A stretch of DNA of 64,000 nucleotides from Lepidonotus clava (taxonomy: Eukaryota > Annelida > Polychaeta > Phyllodocida > Polynoidae), in NCBI GenBank assembly GCA_936440205.1, contig OW387149.1, positions 29,976,966 through 30,040,965 on the forward strand. Reading direction: 5' to 3'. Below the pieces are notes generated by a model. That model was given only the letters and a program-made list of their open reading frames with translations, was not told the origin of the DNA and searched no databases. Both the position numbers and the translations under genes were made by a program. Of the stretch, positions 9,531 through 20,063 are shown one piece after another (position 1 is the stretch's first letter; each line of letters starts with the position of its first letter).

Positions 9531-10686
9531 ATGCTTGGGGTGGGGCGTGCTAGGGCACGTAAGGAAACGGGGCACCCCTTTTTGTGATGAAGTCGTTTTC
9601 GTGTCTCGATTCCGCAGGTGGAAGAGGACCAAGGGAACGACCAAATCGGCGCTACACAAAAAGGCTTTGGCCAAAAAGGACTGATCAACCTGGGGCCATT
9701 GAGTCGGGGCGGTGCGTTGACCACTACAGTAGGAGTGCAGGTCGTTAGGCTGTAGAGATTTGCTACCTAGCTGAAGATTGGTTCTCTTGCGGATGTAATA
9801 TAGGTGGGAAATGCGGGGTTGGAACGAAAAACGGCGTTCGGGAGCCACGACGGCCCGAACGTCTAAAGTAGTCCCACGGAGCCGCTTTCCGGTCAGTTCG
9901 GAGGAACCACAGCGTGGAAAAGATGGTTGGATTACAACAGAAGACAGACCCGGTGGCAAGCTGGTGAAGACTTTTGAAGTAATGCCGACTTGGTAATACC
10001 GCTTTACAACGTCCAGGAGACCGGAGGAGAGTAGATGCGGCACTCTCGGGAACGCCGGAGGAACGAACGGACGGTTGTAAAAGGCGAGGCCTGAAACGAG
10101 GACGGGCTTTAAAGTAGGTCGTAAAAGGAGTAAAAGAGGACAAAGAGAACGGGGCGGCGGCGAGGAGATGATAACGTCGAGCCCCTGTGTTCTCCGGGAA
10201 GTGTGCGGAAGCACTGTGAGGGCCAAGATGAAAAAGGCAAGAGAAGGCGACGGAGGATGAAAAGACCGAGGACGTCCGGTGGGGCAATAAAAGGCCTAGG
10301 AAAAAAACGCGTGGACGGGCGAAGGGCCGCGAGGTAAAAAGCAGGCGAGGCGGTGACCAGCGGCGGGCCCCGGGGACCGGAAAATAGTAGGGGGCGCCAC
10401 CGTAGAAGTGGATGGTGAGTCTGACGCTAGGGGTCGCTAGCGCAGGCCACGCCCACTTCTGCCTGCGGCGGCTATAAAAGGCAGAGCGCTCGCCGGAGCA
10501 GGTCATTCTGGTCAGCCGATCAGGATTCATCAAATCGCAGACGAGCAGACTGAGCTAAGGAGAAGAAAACAAGAGAAAAAGCAGAGAAGCGAGACGAGCA
10601 GCATCACCACGAGACAAAAACGGAAAAGGCTGACGGGACGAGCTTCAGGATTGGAACGAGCCCCGAAAGCCCGGAAAACGGACACG
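9531..10686 (+). other. Spacer between pol and ORF3
   Basis: A 1.15 kb GC-rich segment without a convincing sense ORF. Two long minus-strand frames (9198-10226 and 9763-10533) are compositional: they are Ser/Pro/Arg-rich and share no motif with known families. The last 230 bp contain a probable internal promoter. Confidence 0.6.
10446..10510 (+). promoter_or_regulatory. Putative internal promoter ahead of ORF3
   Basis: A CACGCCC box (about 10448-10454) is followed by TATAAAAG (10473-10480) and, about 25-30 bp on, TCATTCT (10503-10509), an initiator-like sequence. ORF3 begins about 180 bp downstream. The spacing fits a TATA/Inr core promoter inside the element, which would let ORF3 be made from its own transcript. 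This is inferred from motifs. Confidence 0.5.
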
Positions 10687-13197
10687 ATGAGCGGACAGTG
10701 CTGGGAAGGAAATTGCCGCGGAAAGGAGTTTAAGCACCTGGTCAAGCATATTAAAGGCCAGCACGATGGATTACGGAAGCAGCACTGCATGTGCCCGGTG
10801 TGTTCGAATCGAGCCTATTCGACACACCAGGACTGGAGGAAGCACATGTCGGACTCGCACGAAGGGAACCTGCAGAGGGGGATGCCGAAGCAAGACCCCC
10901 TTCTGAGGCTGGAGTATGCTGCGGCGTTCGCCTTGGACCCGAAAGGACGACCGCCGTACACCAGTTTCGCTCCTGGGGATGAAACGGCGGCCCGGGTAGC
11001 CAATTTGGAACGGGACTACGCGGTGCGCCATCCGGAGGGGTTTCAACCCCCTGAGAGGGCGGTGGATAAGGAGGCACCGGAGAGGCCGCGACGGCATATC
11101 CGTGTCCCTTACTACCCGAGGGCGTCGAGAGGGTCCGATGACAGCGACGCCGAGCAGCCGGAGCAGGTAGCAACCGAAGAAGGATCAGAGGCCGACGAGG
11201 CCGGCGAGGGAGCCCAAGCAGCCAAAGCAGCAGGGAAGGGACCCCTGGCCGAGGTAGCGGAACGATCGACGCCCACGCGTCGTTCCCCTCGGAGGGCCGC
11301 GAAAGGAGTGCGGAAGGAAGCCACCGAGTCGCCGCGAAGTGCGAGCCGAGCCGTGGTCAACCCGAAACCACTTCTGACAGCAGACCAAATAACAGGGTTG
11401 GTACAGAGCCGAATTAAGAAGTTAAATGCCCAGGGAGAACCACGAGAACCAAGAGGACGAGGACTCCCGGGCAGAGGAAAAGGAGGGAGATCCACACCCG
11501 CCCCGAAGCCGGGTTGCTCAGGAATACCACCGGGGGCTGAGGTGGTGGAATTGGTGAGCTCGTCCGACGACCAACGTCTGAAAGTAAAAGAGGAAGAGGA
11601 GCCGCTCGCTTTCAAGAGGCCCCCGACGCAGGGAAGCCCGGCGGAGGAGCCGTCGCGAAAGAAGAAGTGGAAAAAGGTCAAGAAAGTCCCGAGGGAATTG
11701 GAGGGGGGAACGAGTTCGGACCAGTCGGAGTCAGGCAGGAGTATGTCGGTCCGAAGCGATCGGTCCTTGATTATTGCCGAGTCTAGTAGCACGGGAGAGC
11801 TGGGACCATCCCAGCCTGAGACCTCGACAGGAATCAGACGGACCACGGGACTAGAACCACCTTGTAACGACGCACAATTCACTATGATGACAGTTCATAA
11901 GAAATCGGTGATATACGAATCACGACACCCGAGGTACCCCGGATATTTAAAAGGAACAATGAACCGGGAGGGATCGTTCAGGGGTTACCACGAGGCAAGA
12001 TCCGACCGGGAGCTGGAGGACAGCATTCGGGAAGCGCAGGGAGGCCGGCTGGTGGAAAGAGAAGCATTGTACCTGGGGAGGTTTCTACGCGAGATGGCAG
12101 AAAGGCAGGGACTCAAACCGTCGGGGCGAGTGGAGAAAGTGAAGTATGTTCGGCATGCGGCCAGGCCCGAGGACACGGCGTCAATGGCCTCGACGCAGCC
12201 GCTGTTCTCTACCCCTACCCCGACGAGAGCGGATTCACCCCTGGAGAAGATGGTATGTAAGCAGCCGGTAGTGCCGCCCCCGGGACTGAAACGAATGAGA
12301 GACATTACGGTAGCACCAGATACGCCAGAGACACGGGCGGCGGTTGACAACCTGACTCGAGCCAGTTTGGGGAGCTCGTTCTTCGGATCGCAAGGATCGG
12401 AGGAGACCCCAGGACCGCCGTCGCCCGAACGAATGGGATCGCCGCCAGGACCGGATACCCCACTCAAGGACGAGGATAAACACGGGCGAGCGCTACAACC
12501 ACGGGTTGTGATACACAGACTACAAATACCGGCTGCCCAGTCCATGGACGCGGAGGTGGAAGACTCAGAGGACATGGAGTTGGGGCAGGCCGAGACCAGA
12601 GGATACGAGGCGGAGAAACCAGAATTGGACGAGTCGGGAGCGGATTCAGTGTTCGGGTCCATAGGAACGGAGGTACCGACGGCAGGACCATCTAAAGAAA
12701 CACCGAGACTCAAGTTATTACGGACACAGGCCATTCACCAGGTCTTACAGGGACACTTTCCGGTGACGGCGCGAGCAGTACGAAACTGGGACGCGGAAGA
12801 GGCCATTCGGGTGCAACTGGTGTGGCCCCCGAGGGAGGTGCGAGGAATGACGGCTAAGACAAGAGCAATGGCTTCGGCGTCTATGGCGTTCCTGATGGCA
12901 CTAGAAACGGGCCGCAAGCCAGAGACATTTGAAGAAGCGATGGCGCAGTTCCCGACGGCGGCACTGGGGCCGTTAACCAGGGAGTTCCCGGGAGTCGACC
13001 GACTAGTTAACGAACACAACCGGACCGTCCAATTGGCTCAGACCCTAGTGATGTACAAAAACGAAGATCAACTGGATGACTTGTTAAAGGCGACAAGAGA
13101 GGCGGAAAAACAGAGCGGAATGGTGGATCAGCTTCTCGGGCTCCCCGCTAGGGAGGAGAGGCTGTTGCTACCGATCCTACGCCAAGAAGAAGGGTGA
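10687..13197 (+). CDS. ORF3: zinc-finger protein of unknown role in the retroelement
   Basis: 836 residues from the first ATG at 10687 (the frame is open a little upstream). The N-terminus has two Cys/His clusters: C5-X4-C10-X10-H21-X4-H26 and C36-X2-C39-X13-H53-X4-H58, both C2H2-like with unusual spacing. A long, low-complexity, charged middle (about 120-560) follows, rich in Glu, Arg, Pro and Ser with basic clusters such as KKKWKKVKK. The last 160 residues are more ordered and helical, with the segment AMASASMAFLMALETG. I do not recognise a family. It is not pol, and it lacks an envelope-like signal peptide or membrane anchor, so it is not env. Nucleic-acid binding is plausible from the fingers. 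Its C-terminal part is also present in the antisense copy at 32.3-33.1 kb, showing that ORF3 is a stable part of this lineage. Confidence 0.75.
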   Translation: MSGQCWEGNCRGKEFKHLVKHIKGQHDGLRKQHCMCPVCSNRAYSTHQDWRKHMSDSHEGNLQRGMPKQDPLLRLEYAAAFALDPKGRPPYTSFAPGDETAARVANLERDYAVRHPEGFQPPERAVDKEAPERPRRHIRVPYYPRASRGSDDSDAEQPEQVATEEGSEADEAGEGAQAAKAAGKGPLAEVAERSTPTRRSPRRAAKGVRKEATESPRSASRAVVNPKPLLTADQITGLVQSRIKKLNAQGEPREPRGRGLPGRGKGGRSTPAPKPGCSGIPPGAEVVELVSSSDDQRLKVKEEEEPLAFKRPPTQGSPAEEPSRKKKWKKVKKVPRELEGGTSSDQSESGRSMSVRSDRSLIIAESSSTGELGPSQPETSTGIRRTTGLEPPCNDAQFTMMTVHKKSVIYESRHPRYPGYLKGTMNREGSFRGYHEARSDRELEDSIREAQGGRLVEREALYLGRFLREMAERQGLKPSGRVEKVKYVRHAARPEDTASMASTQPLFSTPTPTRADSPLEKMVCKQPVVPPPGLKRMRDITVAPDTPETRAAVDNLTRASLGSSFFGSQGSEETPGPPSPERMGSPPGPDTPLKDEDKHGRALQPRVVIHRLQIPAAQSMDAEVEDSEDMELGQAETRGYEAEKPELDESGADSVFGSIGTEVPTAGPSKETPRLKLLRTQAIHQVLQGHFPVTARAVRNWDAEEAIRVQLVWPPREVRGMTAKTRAMASASMAFLMALETGRKPETFEEAMAQFPTAALGPLTREFPGVDRLVNEHNRTVQLAQTLVMYKNEDQLDDLLKATREAEKQSGMVDQLLGLPAREERLLLPILRQEEG

Positions 13198-15735
13198 AGT
13201 AGATGCTGCTCGAGGTCTTGCACGGAAGAAGAAAAAGCGCGACGGAACCAGAGGCGGAATATGGCGCGTCGCGAGTCGGGTGGGGAGGGATTACGGGGCG
13301 TTGGCTCCTCACCCATAGTGTCAAACCCCCAGGGAGAGAACCGGGCCGAGGCGGAGCTACCTGAGCCGCACAGGAGGCCGAAGCCTGGATAAAAAACTCT
13401 CCTGGGACGGGCCCGAAACTTTACTTAATTCATCGGGAACGGACTGGCGGGCTCGAACATTTTTATCTTAATTTATTCCTACTAGTTTCTTTATGGGAAT
13501 CTTCTTGCGGAAGTGAACGAAACCACATGTGTTAGGAGGTGTTGAGTGTAATCAGCGAGCTGGAGGGTCCATGACTGGAACGAACTTACCAAGCCTGCGG
13601 GGCGAATACGGAACGGGAGGAGGCACTAGGAGGAAAAACAAGTTTGTAGCTGTTCCTCTTCTTCCCTGGAGCCCGCTGCGTTGGTTGGGACCGAGCAGGT
13701 GGAACGGGATCGTCCGGTCGCGGAAATCAAATGGATAGCGGGCCGGGCGGCCCAGGAGCGAGAGTGAAAGTTGGGAGGCGGAATCGAAGAAAGGAAATCA
13801 GAATGGACAGATAGTGTTGTCATTGTAGTCTTTGAGTCGACGGTCGTGCCGGGGTAAATAAGGTACCGGTGGGCCGGCAACTCGCCGCTGGAGGAAAGGC
13901 TGGCGCGGGCCAAGACTGAAAACCCTTCTCCCGTGCTGCCTTGAGGGATCTGGGGGCGAGGAGGAGACGACCTCTGTCCTCTAGCGGCACTTCTACTCCC
14001 TGCAACTTAGTCTTCTTGATCTTGGATGGATCGATCAGAATATGGATGAGCCCGGATTCATGTACCATCATCTTCTGAGTTTCCTTGTCTTCAGCCTCTT
14101 ACCGCATACGAAGAGCGGCAAAATGGAACTTTTCAACCTGAATGCTGGTTTTATCGTGCCAGAGTTGATGCAGCGAGTCGTGAAAGGATTACGGCGAGTC
14201 GTAGATGTCTCCCGGAGGACCAAGGCACGAGCAGGGACGATAACTTAGGGGCCCTGGCTCGTGACTGACCGAAGCGATACATAAACAAGAACGAAAATTA
14301 ATAGACTTACTAAAACTTATATTAATAACTTACCTTCAGTAACGGCAGTAACTGCTTCCATGTCGTACTTCCTTGTATCTTCTTCTCGAGGAACGAAACA
14401 AAATAGTCTTTGAAACATATAGGGAGGTAGTCTTTGAAATATACAGGGAGGTGGTGCTTGGAACGTCGGCCGCGGATGCCTCGATAGACGCCTCAAGAGG
14501 TCTGCAAAGAGCGACGAGGAGCGATCCTTCTTGGAGTTTGATTTCGGATGAGTTCTTCTCTATATGCTATTTGTGAGATGGGCTCGTTCCGGATCTCAGA
14601 GGTTGACGTCGGGTGCAGATCCCAGTTGATGTCGTCCATCTTCACTTTCTACGGCTTCTTCCTCTCCTTCTCACCAATATCTTCAACTTACCAACTTCGA
14701 ACCGCCGTACCTAGGAGCAGCCCGGAACGGCTCGGAGCTGTTGTCTCGGCGTTCGTCATAGGCATAGTGGCTTCATGCAAGGTGACATGGCACCGTGGAC
14801 GACTGTGGCCTTACTCCAGAATCAAACCAGACCAGATCTTAAACTTACCTCTATTAACGAACTATTTGTTGGTATTACAGTCTCACGAAAATCGTCTAAA
14901 AGCATGGTCCTCCGGGAGGACGAAGAGAAAAACTTAGTAAGCAGAGCGAGGCCCGAGAGCCTAGGAGACGAACGAGGGCCCGAGTGCCCGGAGCAGGAAT
15001 CCTCTTCTTAGGAAAATCATCTCATCAGTGGAACGAAGGAGCCTCCCTCTCGCCCCAAAGAGGATTGTCTTCCTGCCGTTGCTTACGGAGGGGGGGGAGG
15101 GATGAGAGGCACCGGCTCCTGTCATCAAAAGAAACTTCATCAAAATTATCTTCTTAATCGGGTCTCCGTTCCGGTTGTTGTCATGCCACTTGGGCCCGGA
15201 ACGGTGACGGAAATACTTTACTATGGTGGACTCTCTCCGACATCTCTTTCTGAAATCTTCGAGTGTGTCGACGTGGTCGAGGACTGAACGTCTTGGTGCT
15301 GGGTTAACCACGAGGACATGTGCCATAAAAGTCAAACTTCAGTTCCTGTACGGAAAACGGACACCTCATCGACAATTAATGATTCTAATCTTCTCAATCT
15401 TACCTTCACCCGGACTCCATCTCAAAGTTTCACTGTGACAAATAGCACGAACCCCGCGACGTCGTCTGCTGAAGCTTCCACTCTAAGCTTTAATGCATGA
15501 AGTTAAGTTCCTTTCCACATACAACGCCAGTTTCTTCTTTGGGTACCTTGGCCTCTGGCTCGAACATGTTGTCCTTGCCAAACGTGAAAAAGTCACTGGA
15601 GGGCTCTGAATGCCGAGGCGACCGAGGGCGCGAAGTCCAAAAAGAACATTCTATCTACAAAAACTTCAGTCTTTCTTCAAAAACTCATCCTTAAAATCAT
15701 CATCATCACCTAAGAGAACGCAGAGAAGAGTAATA
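13198..15735 (-). other. 3' region of the retroelement with antisense splice-like signals
   Basis: No sense ORF of note. On the minus strand, donor-type GTAAG sequences occur near 15404, 14846, 14694 and 14333 (seen on + as CTTAC). Matching acceptors include one near 15350 (TACAG) and one near 14505 (TTTGCAG). Equivalent sites recur in the related copy, where they lie on + near 29302, 29871, 29978 and 30332, with acceptors near 29358, 30204 and 30413. Short frames between these sites are conserved in part between the copies. This looks like a multi-exon antisense transcription unit carried by the element. The product is unknown and the coding status uncertain. Confidence 0.45.
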
Positions 15736-16175
15736 GTTACGGAAGAACGAGGGGTCACGACCGACCGGGTGGGAGAATCACGACCGATTCTCTACCCAAA
15801 AACAACGGAGAACGTCTGGACGACGGAAGAACGGACCGAGGGTCGAGAGGACTAAGGGTCACGACCGGCCCTGGCCTCTGGGTGGGAGAGTCGCGACCGA
15901 TTCTCCACCCAAAATAGGGGAGAACGTCTGGACGACGAAAAACGAAGGGAACGGGGGCACGGCGGGTCACGACCGACCCATGGCCCCGGGCAGGAGGACC
16001 ACGACCGGTCCCTCTGTCCTAATGAGGGTAAAAGGCGAGGAAAAACGCGCCGAGGGGCTAAGTAAATAGAGCCCAGAGGAGAGGAGCGGGGGCGACGGGG
16101 TCACGACCGATCCCCAGTCCCGGGTGGGAGAGCCACGACCGGCTCGCTCATCCTAAGACGAGAAAAGAAGAGGAG
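15735..16175 (+). repeat. Imperfect tandem array near the 3' end of the retroelement
   Basis: Units of roughly 100-130 bp repeat the motif CACGACCG or GGTCACGACCGA, each with nearby GGTGGGAGA and GGAGAACGTCTGGACGACG. The same array, reverse-complemented, lies at 28530-28960 in the related copy. The position just upstream of the polypurine tract and its conservation suggest a structural or protein-binding role. Confidence 0.7.
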
Positions 16176-16493
16176 GTGTAGAACGGGTCCTAATAGATCC
16201 AGGATAAGAACTCTGACGAAGAGAGACTAGGATATATAAAACGAATTATATGAACTTTCACTAAGAAGAGAGAAAAACGAAGAACGAAAAACGAAGAAAG
16301 AAGAGAAATAATAATTAGCCGGATAGGCCCCGGGGGCCCTCCGAAGTAGACCGGGGAGGACAGAGGGTGACACCTCCTCCTCTACCGATAAGGAGCGTAG
16401 GATTGAAATGTTTCTGGTTCTAGAGTATGTTCTGTTGTCGTTGCTGTATGAACTGTTTTGAAATTTTGTAAAACGTGTTTTCCCACCTTTCAA

Positions 16494-16508
16494 GAAGGTG
16501 CGGGAGGG
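16494..16508 (+). other. Polypurine tract of the retroelement
   Basis: A purine-rich GAAGGTGCGGGAGGG ends exactly at the start of the 3' LTR, where plus-strand priming occurs in LTR elements. The same tract is present, reverse-complemented, next to the LTR ending at 28273. Confidence 0.7.
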
Positions 16509-17568
16509 TGTGATGAACGGCTATTCATCCAAAAATACATAGAGGTCAAAATAATAGAAATAAGGTAATAGTAGAAATATATGAAATATATGTAAGAGAA
16601 CGAAATAAATGTAAAGGAACGAATATGTAATAATGAACGAAAGTATAGAAAGCCTGAAAAAGAGGCACGAATATGTAAAAGAACGAATATGTAAAGAACG
16701 AATATGTAAAAGAACGAATATGTAAAGAACGAATATGTAAGGAACGAATATGTAAGGAACGAAAATGTAAAGGAACGAAACCCGGAAATATGTAAACCGG
16801 AAGTGAAATGTAAACCGGAAACGGAAAATATAAACCGGAAGTGACGTCAGTTGTAGGTCACGTGACCGAAAGCAGCCAATCAGGGCTGACCTCTATAGTA
16901 TATAAAGGGGCGGTGAGGCCCGAATAAACAGAGTTCTTTAACAGTTCTCCTGGTGTCCAGACGTGTCCTCTTTCCTGAAACAACCGCTAAAGATGAGCCG
17001 ATTAGAGTAATTAACCAGAAGTTAGGACAAAGCAGTCGAAGCTCGAGATAGGTAGTAGGAACACAGGGTAAGGGGCCCGACGGCCCGAAGAACGAGGAAC
17101 GAGGGAACGGAGTAAGGCACGAAGGCCCGAAGTAGTCCCGGAAACCGAGGCGTAGTATGGCACGAAGACATGGGGAACGGAACGAAGGAACGAAGTCCGC
17201 GGGGACGAGGGCGCGGCATGCTCGGCCCCACGCTACCAAACAATAGGCGACCGTCGGCCCGTCGCCCCCGCGGACCGGAACTCAGGGGTGGACCGCCCGG
17301 TCGGGGTGAATGCTGGTCTGGGAGATAGAGCGAGACGAACCCCGGCCGACCCGTACCCCTACCATAATTTCCCTTCCCCGCAGTCCTCCGTTGACATCGA
17401 GTGCCGATTCCCGACCGATTCGCTCAGCCCCCCCTCGTGCGCGAGGCACGACTCTAGAAACACATCTCGGTTCTTGGCCCGGATTCCCCGTCCGCCCCGA
17501 GACCCGAACAACCCCCACGTTCCTCTGTTGTAAGAATCGGCAACCCCGACTTACCAGAGAACGTCACA
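16509..17568 (+). repeat. 3' LTR of the 13.7 kb retroelement
   Basis: 1,060 bp, the same length as the 5' LTR and differing from it by about three bases by eye. It is followed by GTAC, the second copy of the target duplication. The near identity points to a recent insertion. Confidence 0.95.
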
Positions 17569-17572
17569 GTAC

Positions 17573-19434
17573 CAAAGTAATGTGGACATTCCATTTGCTA
17601 TTGTTATGATTATTACCCATTGGCCAAAAAGGGCCACATGTTTTTGTCTTTTTTCTCCGGAATTCTCCAACCATCAGTTTAAGTACAGTTGTGTTTACCT
17701 CATTGGTAACAGTACATATTTCATCTAAAATGCCCTTAAACGCACCGCTGCTCCTTTTTGCCATTGCATAGAATCTTTTCTGTCATCAAAGAGGCATCAC
17801 AGTCCAACTTTATTTGCTATTACATCTTGTCTTACATAATCGACTCATAGTTTGGAATAAGATTCTCACGGGTTTTCTTGTGGTCAAAAAGAAATCAAAG
17901 TCTCTTGACGCACATAGTTTTTTATAATCCAAAATAACTGACCAGTTTTGAAAAACAAAGAATTTTCATGGGTCATAATTATGTACATAAATAGGGAAGG
18001 TTTCAATGTCTGCATTTTTATTTATGGTATAGGTTCCAATTGTTAAGAACTTGATCCTGTGTCAGTTTACACAGATCAAAATGGTTTATTTAGGTTGTGT
18101 AAACTTAACATAAAGGTGGCTATCAAACGACCCATAGATTCTTAATGATATTAGAGAAGGGTACTACTGAACTTGGAAATGAATCATGAGGGACCTACTG
18201 AGAGATCCAAATATAGACTGTGAAAGGGGAAATACATTGACATAGGAAATTCCAAAAGTCATGTAAAGGTTCGTGCGTCAGGGAGAGTTTTTAGAGCATC
18301 ATCACTTTGTTGTAAAAGAGGGATCTTCTTTTTGAGCTTCATGAGTATTTATACACTATGACTGCCATGACTATGACTATTGTGTCCCTTTTGCTCCCTT
18401 TTTACCATTGCGTAGGATGTTTTCTGTTATGAAAGAGGCATCAGTCTAACTTTGTTTGCTAAAGCCAGGTCCACACTGGGCAAATCTACACCTAGCCGAT
18501 GAAACTGGGAGGGACTGGCACCAGGTTGGCTGGCGAAAAGTCCGTTTTCAGGGGGTTTGTCAGTTGACAAACCCACATAAATATCAGACATGTTTGATTT
18601 CAGGGGTGTTTTGTCATCCTGGGCAACAAACTTTGGTCTCTGGGAATGACATTTTAACATTTGGCAGCCAACAAAGTCACTTTTGGAGCTCAGAGGGGAC
18701 CCAGCTTTATACATCTTGTCTTACATAATTGACTTATGGTTTGGAATAAGATCCTCATAGTTTCTCTTATAGTCAAAAAGAAAACAAAATACCAGTCTCT
18801 TGATACAAATAGGTTTTTCCTAATCCAAAATAACTGACCAGTTTTGGAAAAAAAACATGTTAAAATAGGTCATGTATGTACATATTAGGGGGCAGTTTCA
18901 ATGTCTGCATGTATATTTATGAAATAGGTCCATAAATGGGTTCAGAACACAATCCTTTGTCAGTCTATACAGACCAAAATGGTTTATTTAGGTAGCATAA
19001 ACTGAACATAACATAAAGGTGGTAATAATATGACCCAAAAATTTTCAATCATATCCATATTACAAGAGAATACTAATGAACTTTGAAACGAATCGTGAGG
19101 GACCAACTGAGGAATCCAAAATTGATATAGACTGTAAAAGGGGAAATACATTGACACAGAAAATACTAAAATTAGCAATTCATATAATGGTTATTTGGTC
19201 AGGGAGAGTATTTAGAGCATGGAGGATTTGCTGTTGCCAAGAGAGTAGTCAGTCTTTCAGGGCCCATCTCATACTACACTACTGTCTCAGTTGGAAATAC
19301 TCTGCCAAGTTTGCACCAAAGAAGAATTTTAATAGTCAGGGTAGGACATTCATTTACACAAATCTATAATTACTTAGATGGCTATAATATGGTCATTATG
19401 CCTTACATTTTTCACACCTGTTAACAAATTGCTA
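17573..19434. repeat. Imperfect tandem duplication flanking the retroelement
   Basis: Copy A (about 17755-18300) and copy B (about 18400-19215) share many stretches, such as AATCCAAAATAACTGACCAG, ACATCTTGTCTTACATAAT and AGGGGAAATACATTGACA. Once the 244-bp MITE in copy B is removed, the period is roughly 650 bp. A third partial copy lies at about 3660-3760, left of the retroelement. No coding potential was seen. The nature of the unit is unknown. Confidence 0.75.
18463..18706. mobile_element. MITE, Harbinger-like ends, 244 bp
   Basis: Inverted ends AGCCAGGTCC and AGCTGGGTCC, flanked by 3-bp sites TAA (18460-18462) and TTA (18707-18709). Copy A of the surrounding duplication lacks it (the empty site reads TTGCTATTACATC), which confirms the boundaries and shows insertion after the duplication. 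It has no coding capacity. Confidence 0.75.
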
Positions 19435-20063
19435 ATATGTGACCCGTTTTGGCGAAATGAGTCAGATGTCGCAGAAAGTTGAACTGAGATATGGGGCTCT
19501 GAAGTCACATCTCGCATTTTTTATCGAAAATGGGTTTTTTCTTTTATTCATATCTCCTATATCAGAAGTCTTCCCCAAAAAATTTTAGGTCCCAAAGCCA
19601 TCTCTAAGTCCCTCTAAATAAGCCCCAAAGACGCGCAACGCCTCAGTGATCTGAAACAAAAGACCCTCGATTCACGCCATTTTCCCCTAACTTCGCAGCT
19701 CGTCTGTCGGTCTGGATCCCATCCCAGCCACATGTTCCGGGTACCTGCTGAAAGGGCGCGAAGTGAACTGGCCAATGACAGCCTCAGATTTTGAATTCGC
19801 GCCTGCAAGGACCAATCAGAACGTGTTTTCCCGATCGTTGTCCCGTAAACAATCGTCGTCAAGGAGGTCACGTGTGCAGAATGCGGCGCGCTGATTGGCT
19901 GAGAGGCCTCGCGTGCCTTCCGGTTTCAGTTGTTGTCGAAATTTAAAGGGACGCATGGCGAGCAGGACGGACGTGCGACATCACTTCTCCGACAGATTTA
20001 GCTGTTTAATCCTGGATCACTGGATTTTGATGTGGATTACCTCCCAACATCGTCGGGAAGGAC

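Larger units (their letters stand above)
3853..17568 (+). mobile_element. Ty3/gypsy-like LTR retroelement, 13.7 kb, looks whole
   Basis: The element is bounded by two 1,060-bp LTRs (3853-4912 and 16509-17568) and a 4-bp target duplication GTAC (3849-3852 and 17569-17572). Order of parts: 5' LTR, primer-binding-like site, gag, pol (protease, RT, RNase H, integrase), a spacer with an internal TATA box, a third sense ORF, a 3' region with antisense splice-like signals, a tandem array, a polypurine tract and the 3' LTR. The LTRs differ by only about three bases by eye, so insertion is recent. All three sense frames are open and no clear breaks were noticed. It is unusually long for the family because of the 7 kb between pol and the 3' LTR. 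Confidence 0.95.

Noticed and set aside
9198-10533. Long minus-strand open frames over the pol end and the spacer
   Set aside because: They overlap the integrase region on the other strand, are Ser/Pro/Arg-rich from GC skew, and show no domain motif. They are treated as shadows.
11112-12734. Minus-strand frames of about 250 residues opposite ORF3
   Set aside because: Low-complexity reverse images of the charged ORF3 sequence; there is no start context or motif.
10687-13197. ORF3 as an envelope gene
   Set aside because: It has no signal peptide, no furin-type site in a glycoprotein context and no membrane anchor; the N-terminal zinc-finger clusters argue against it.
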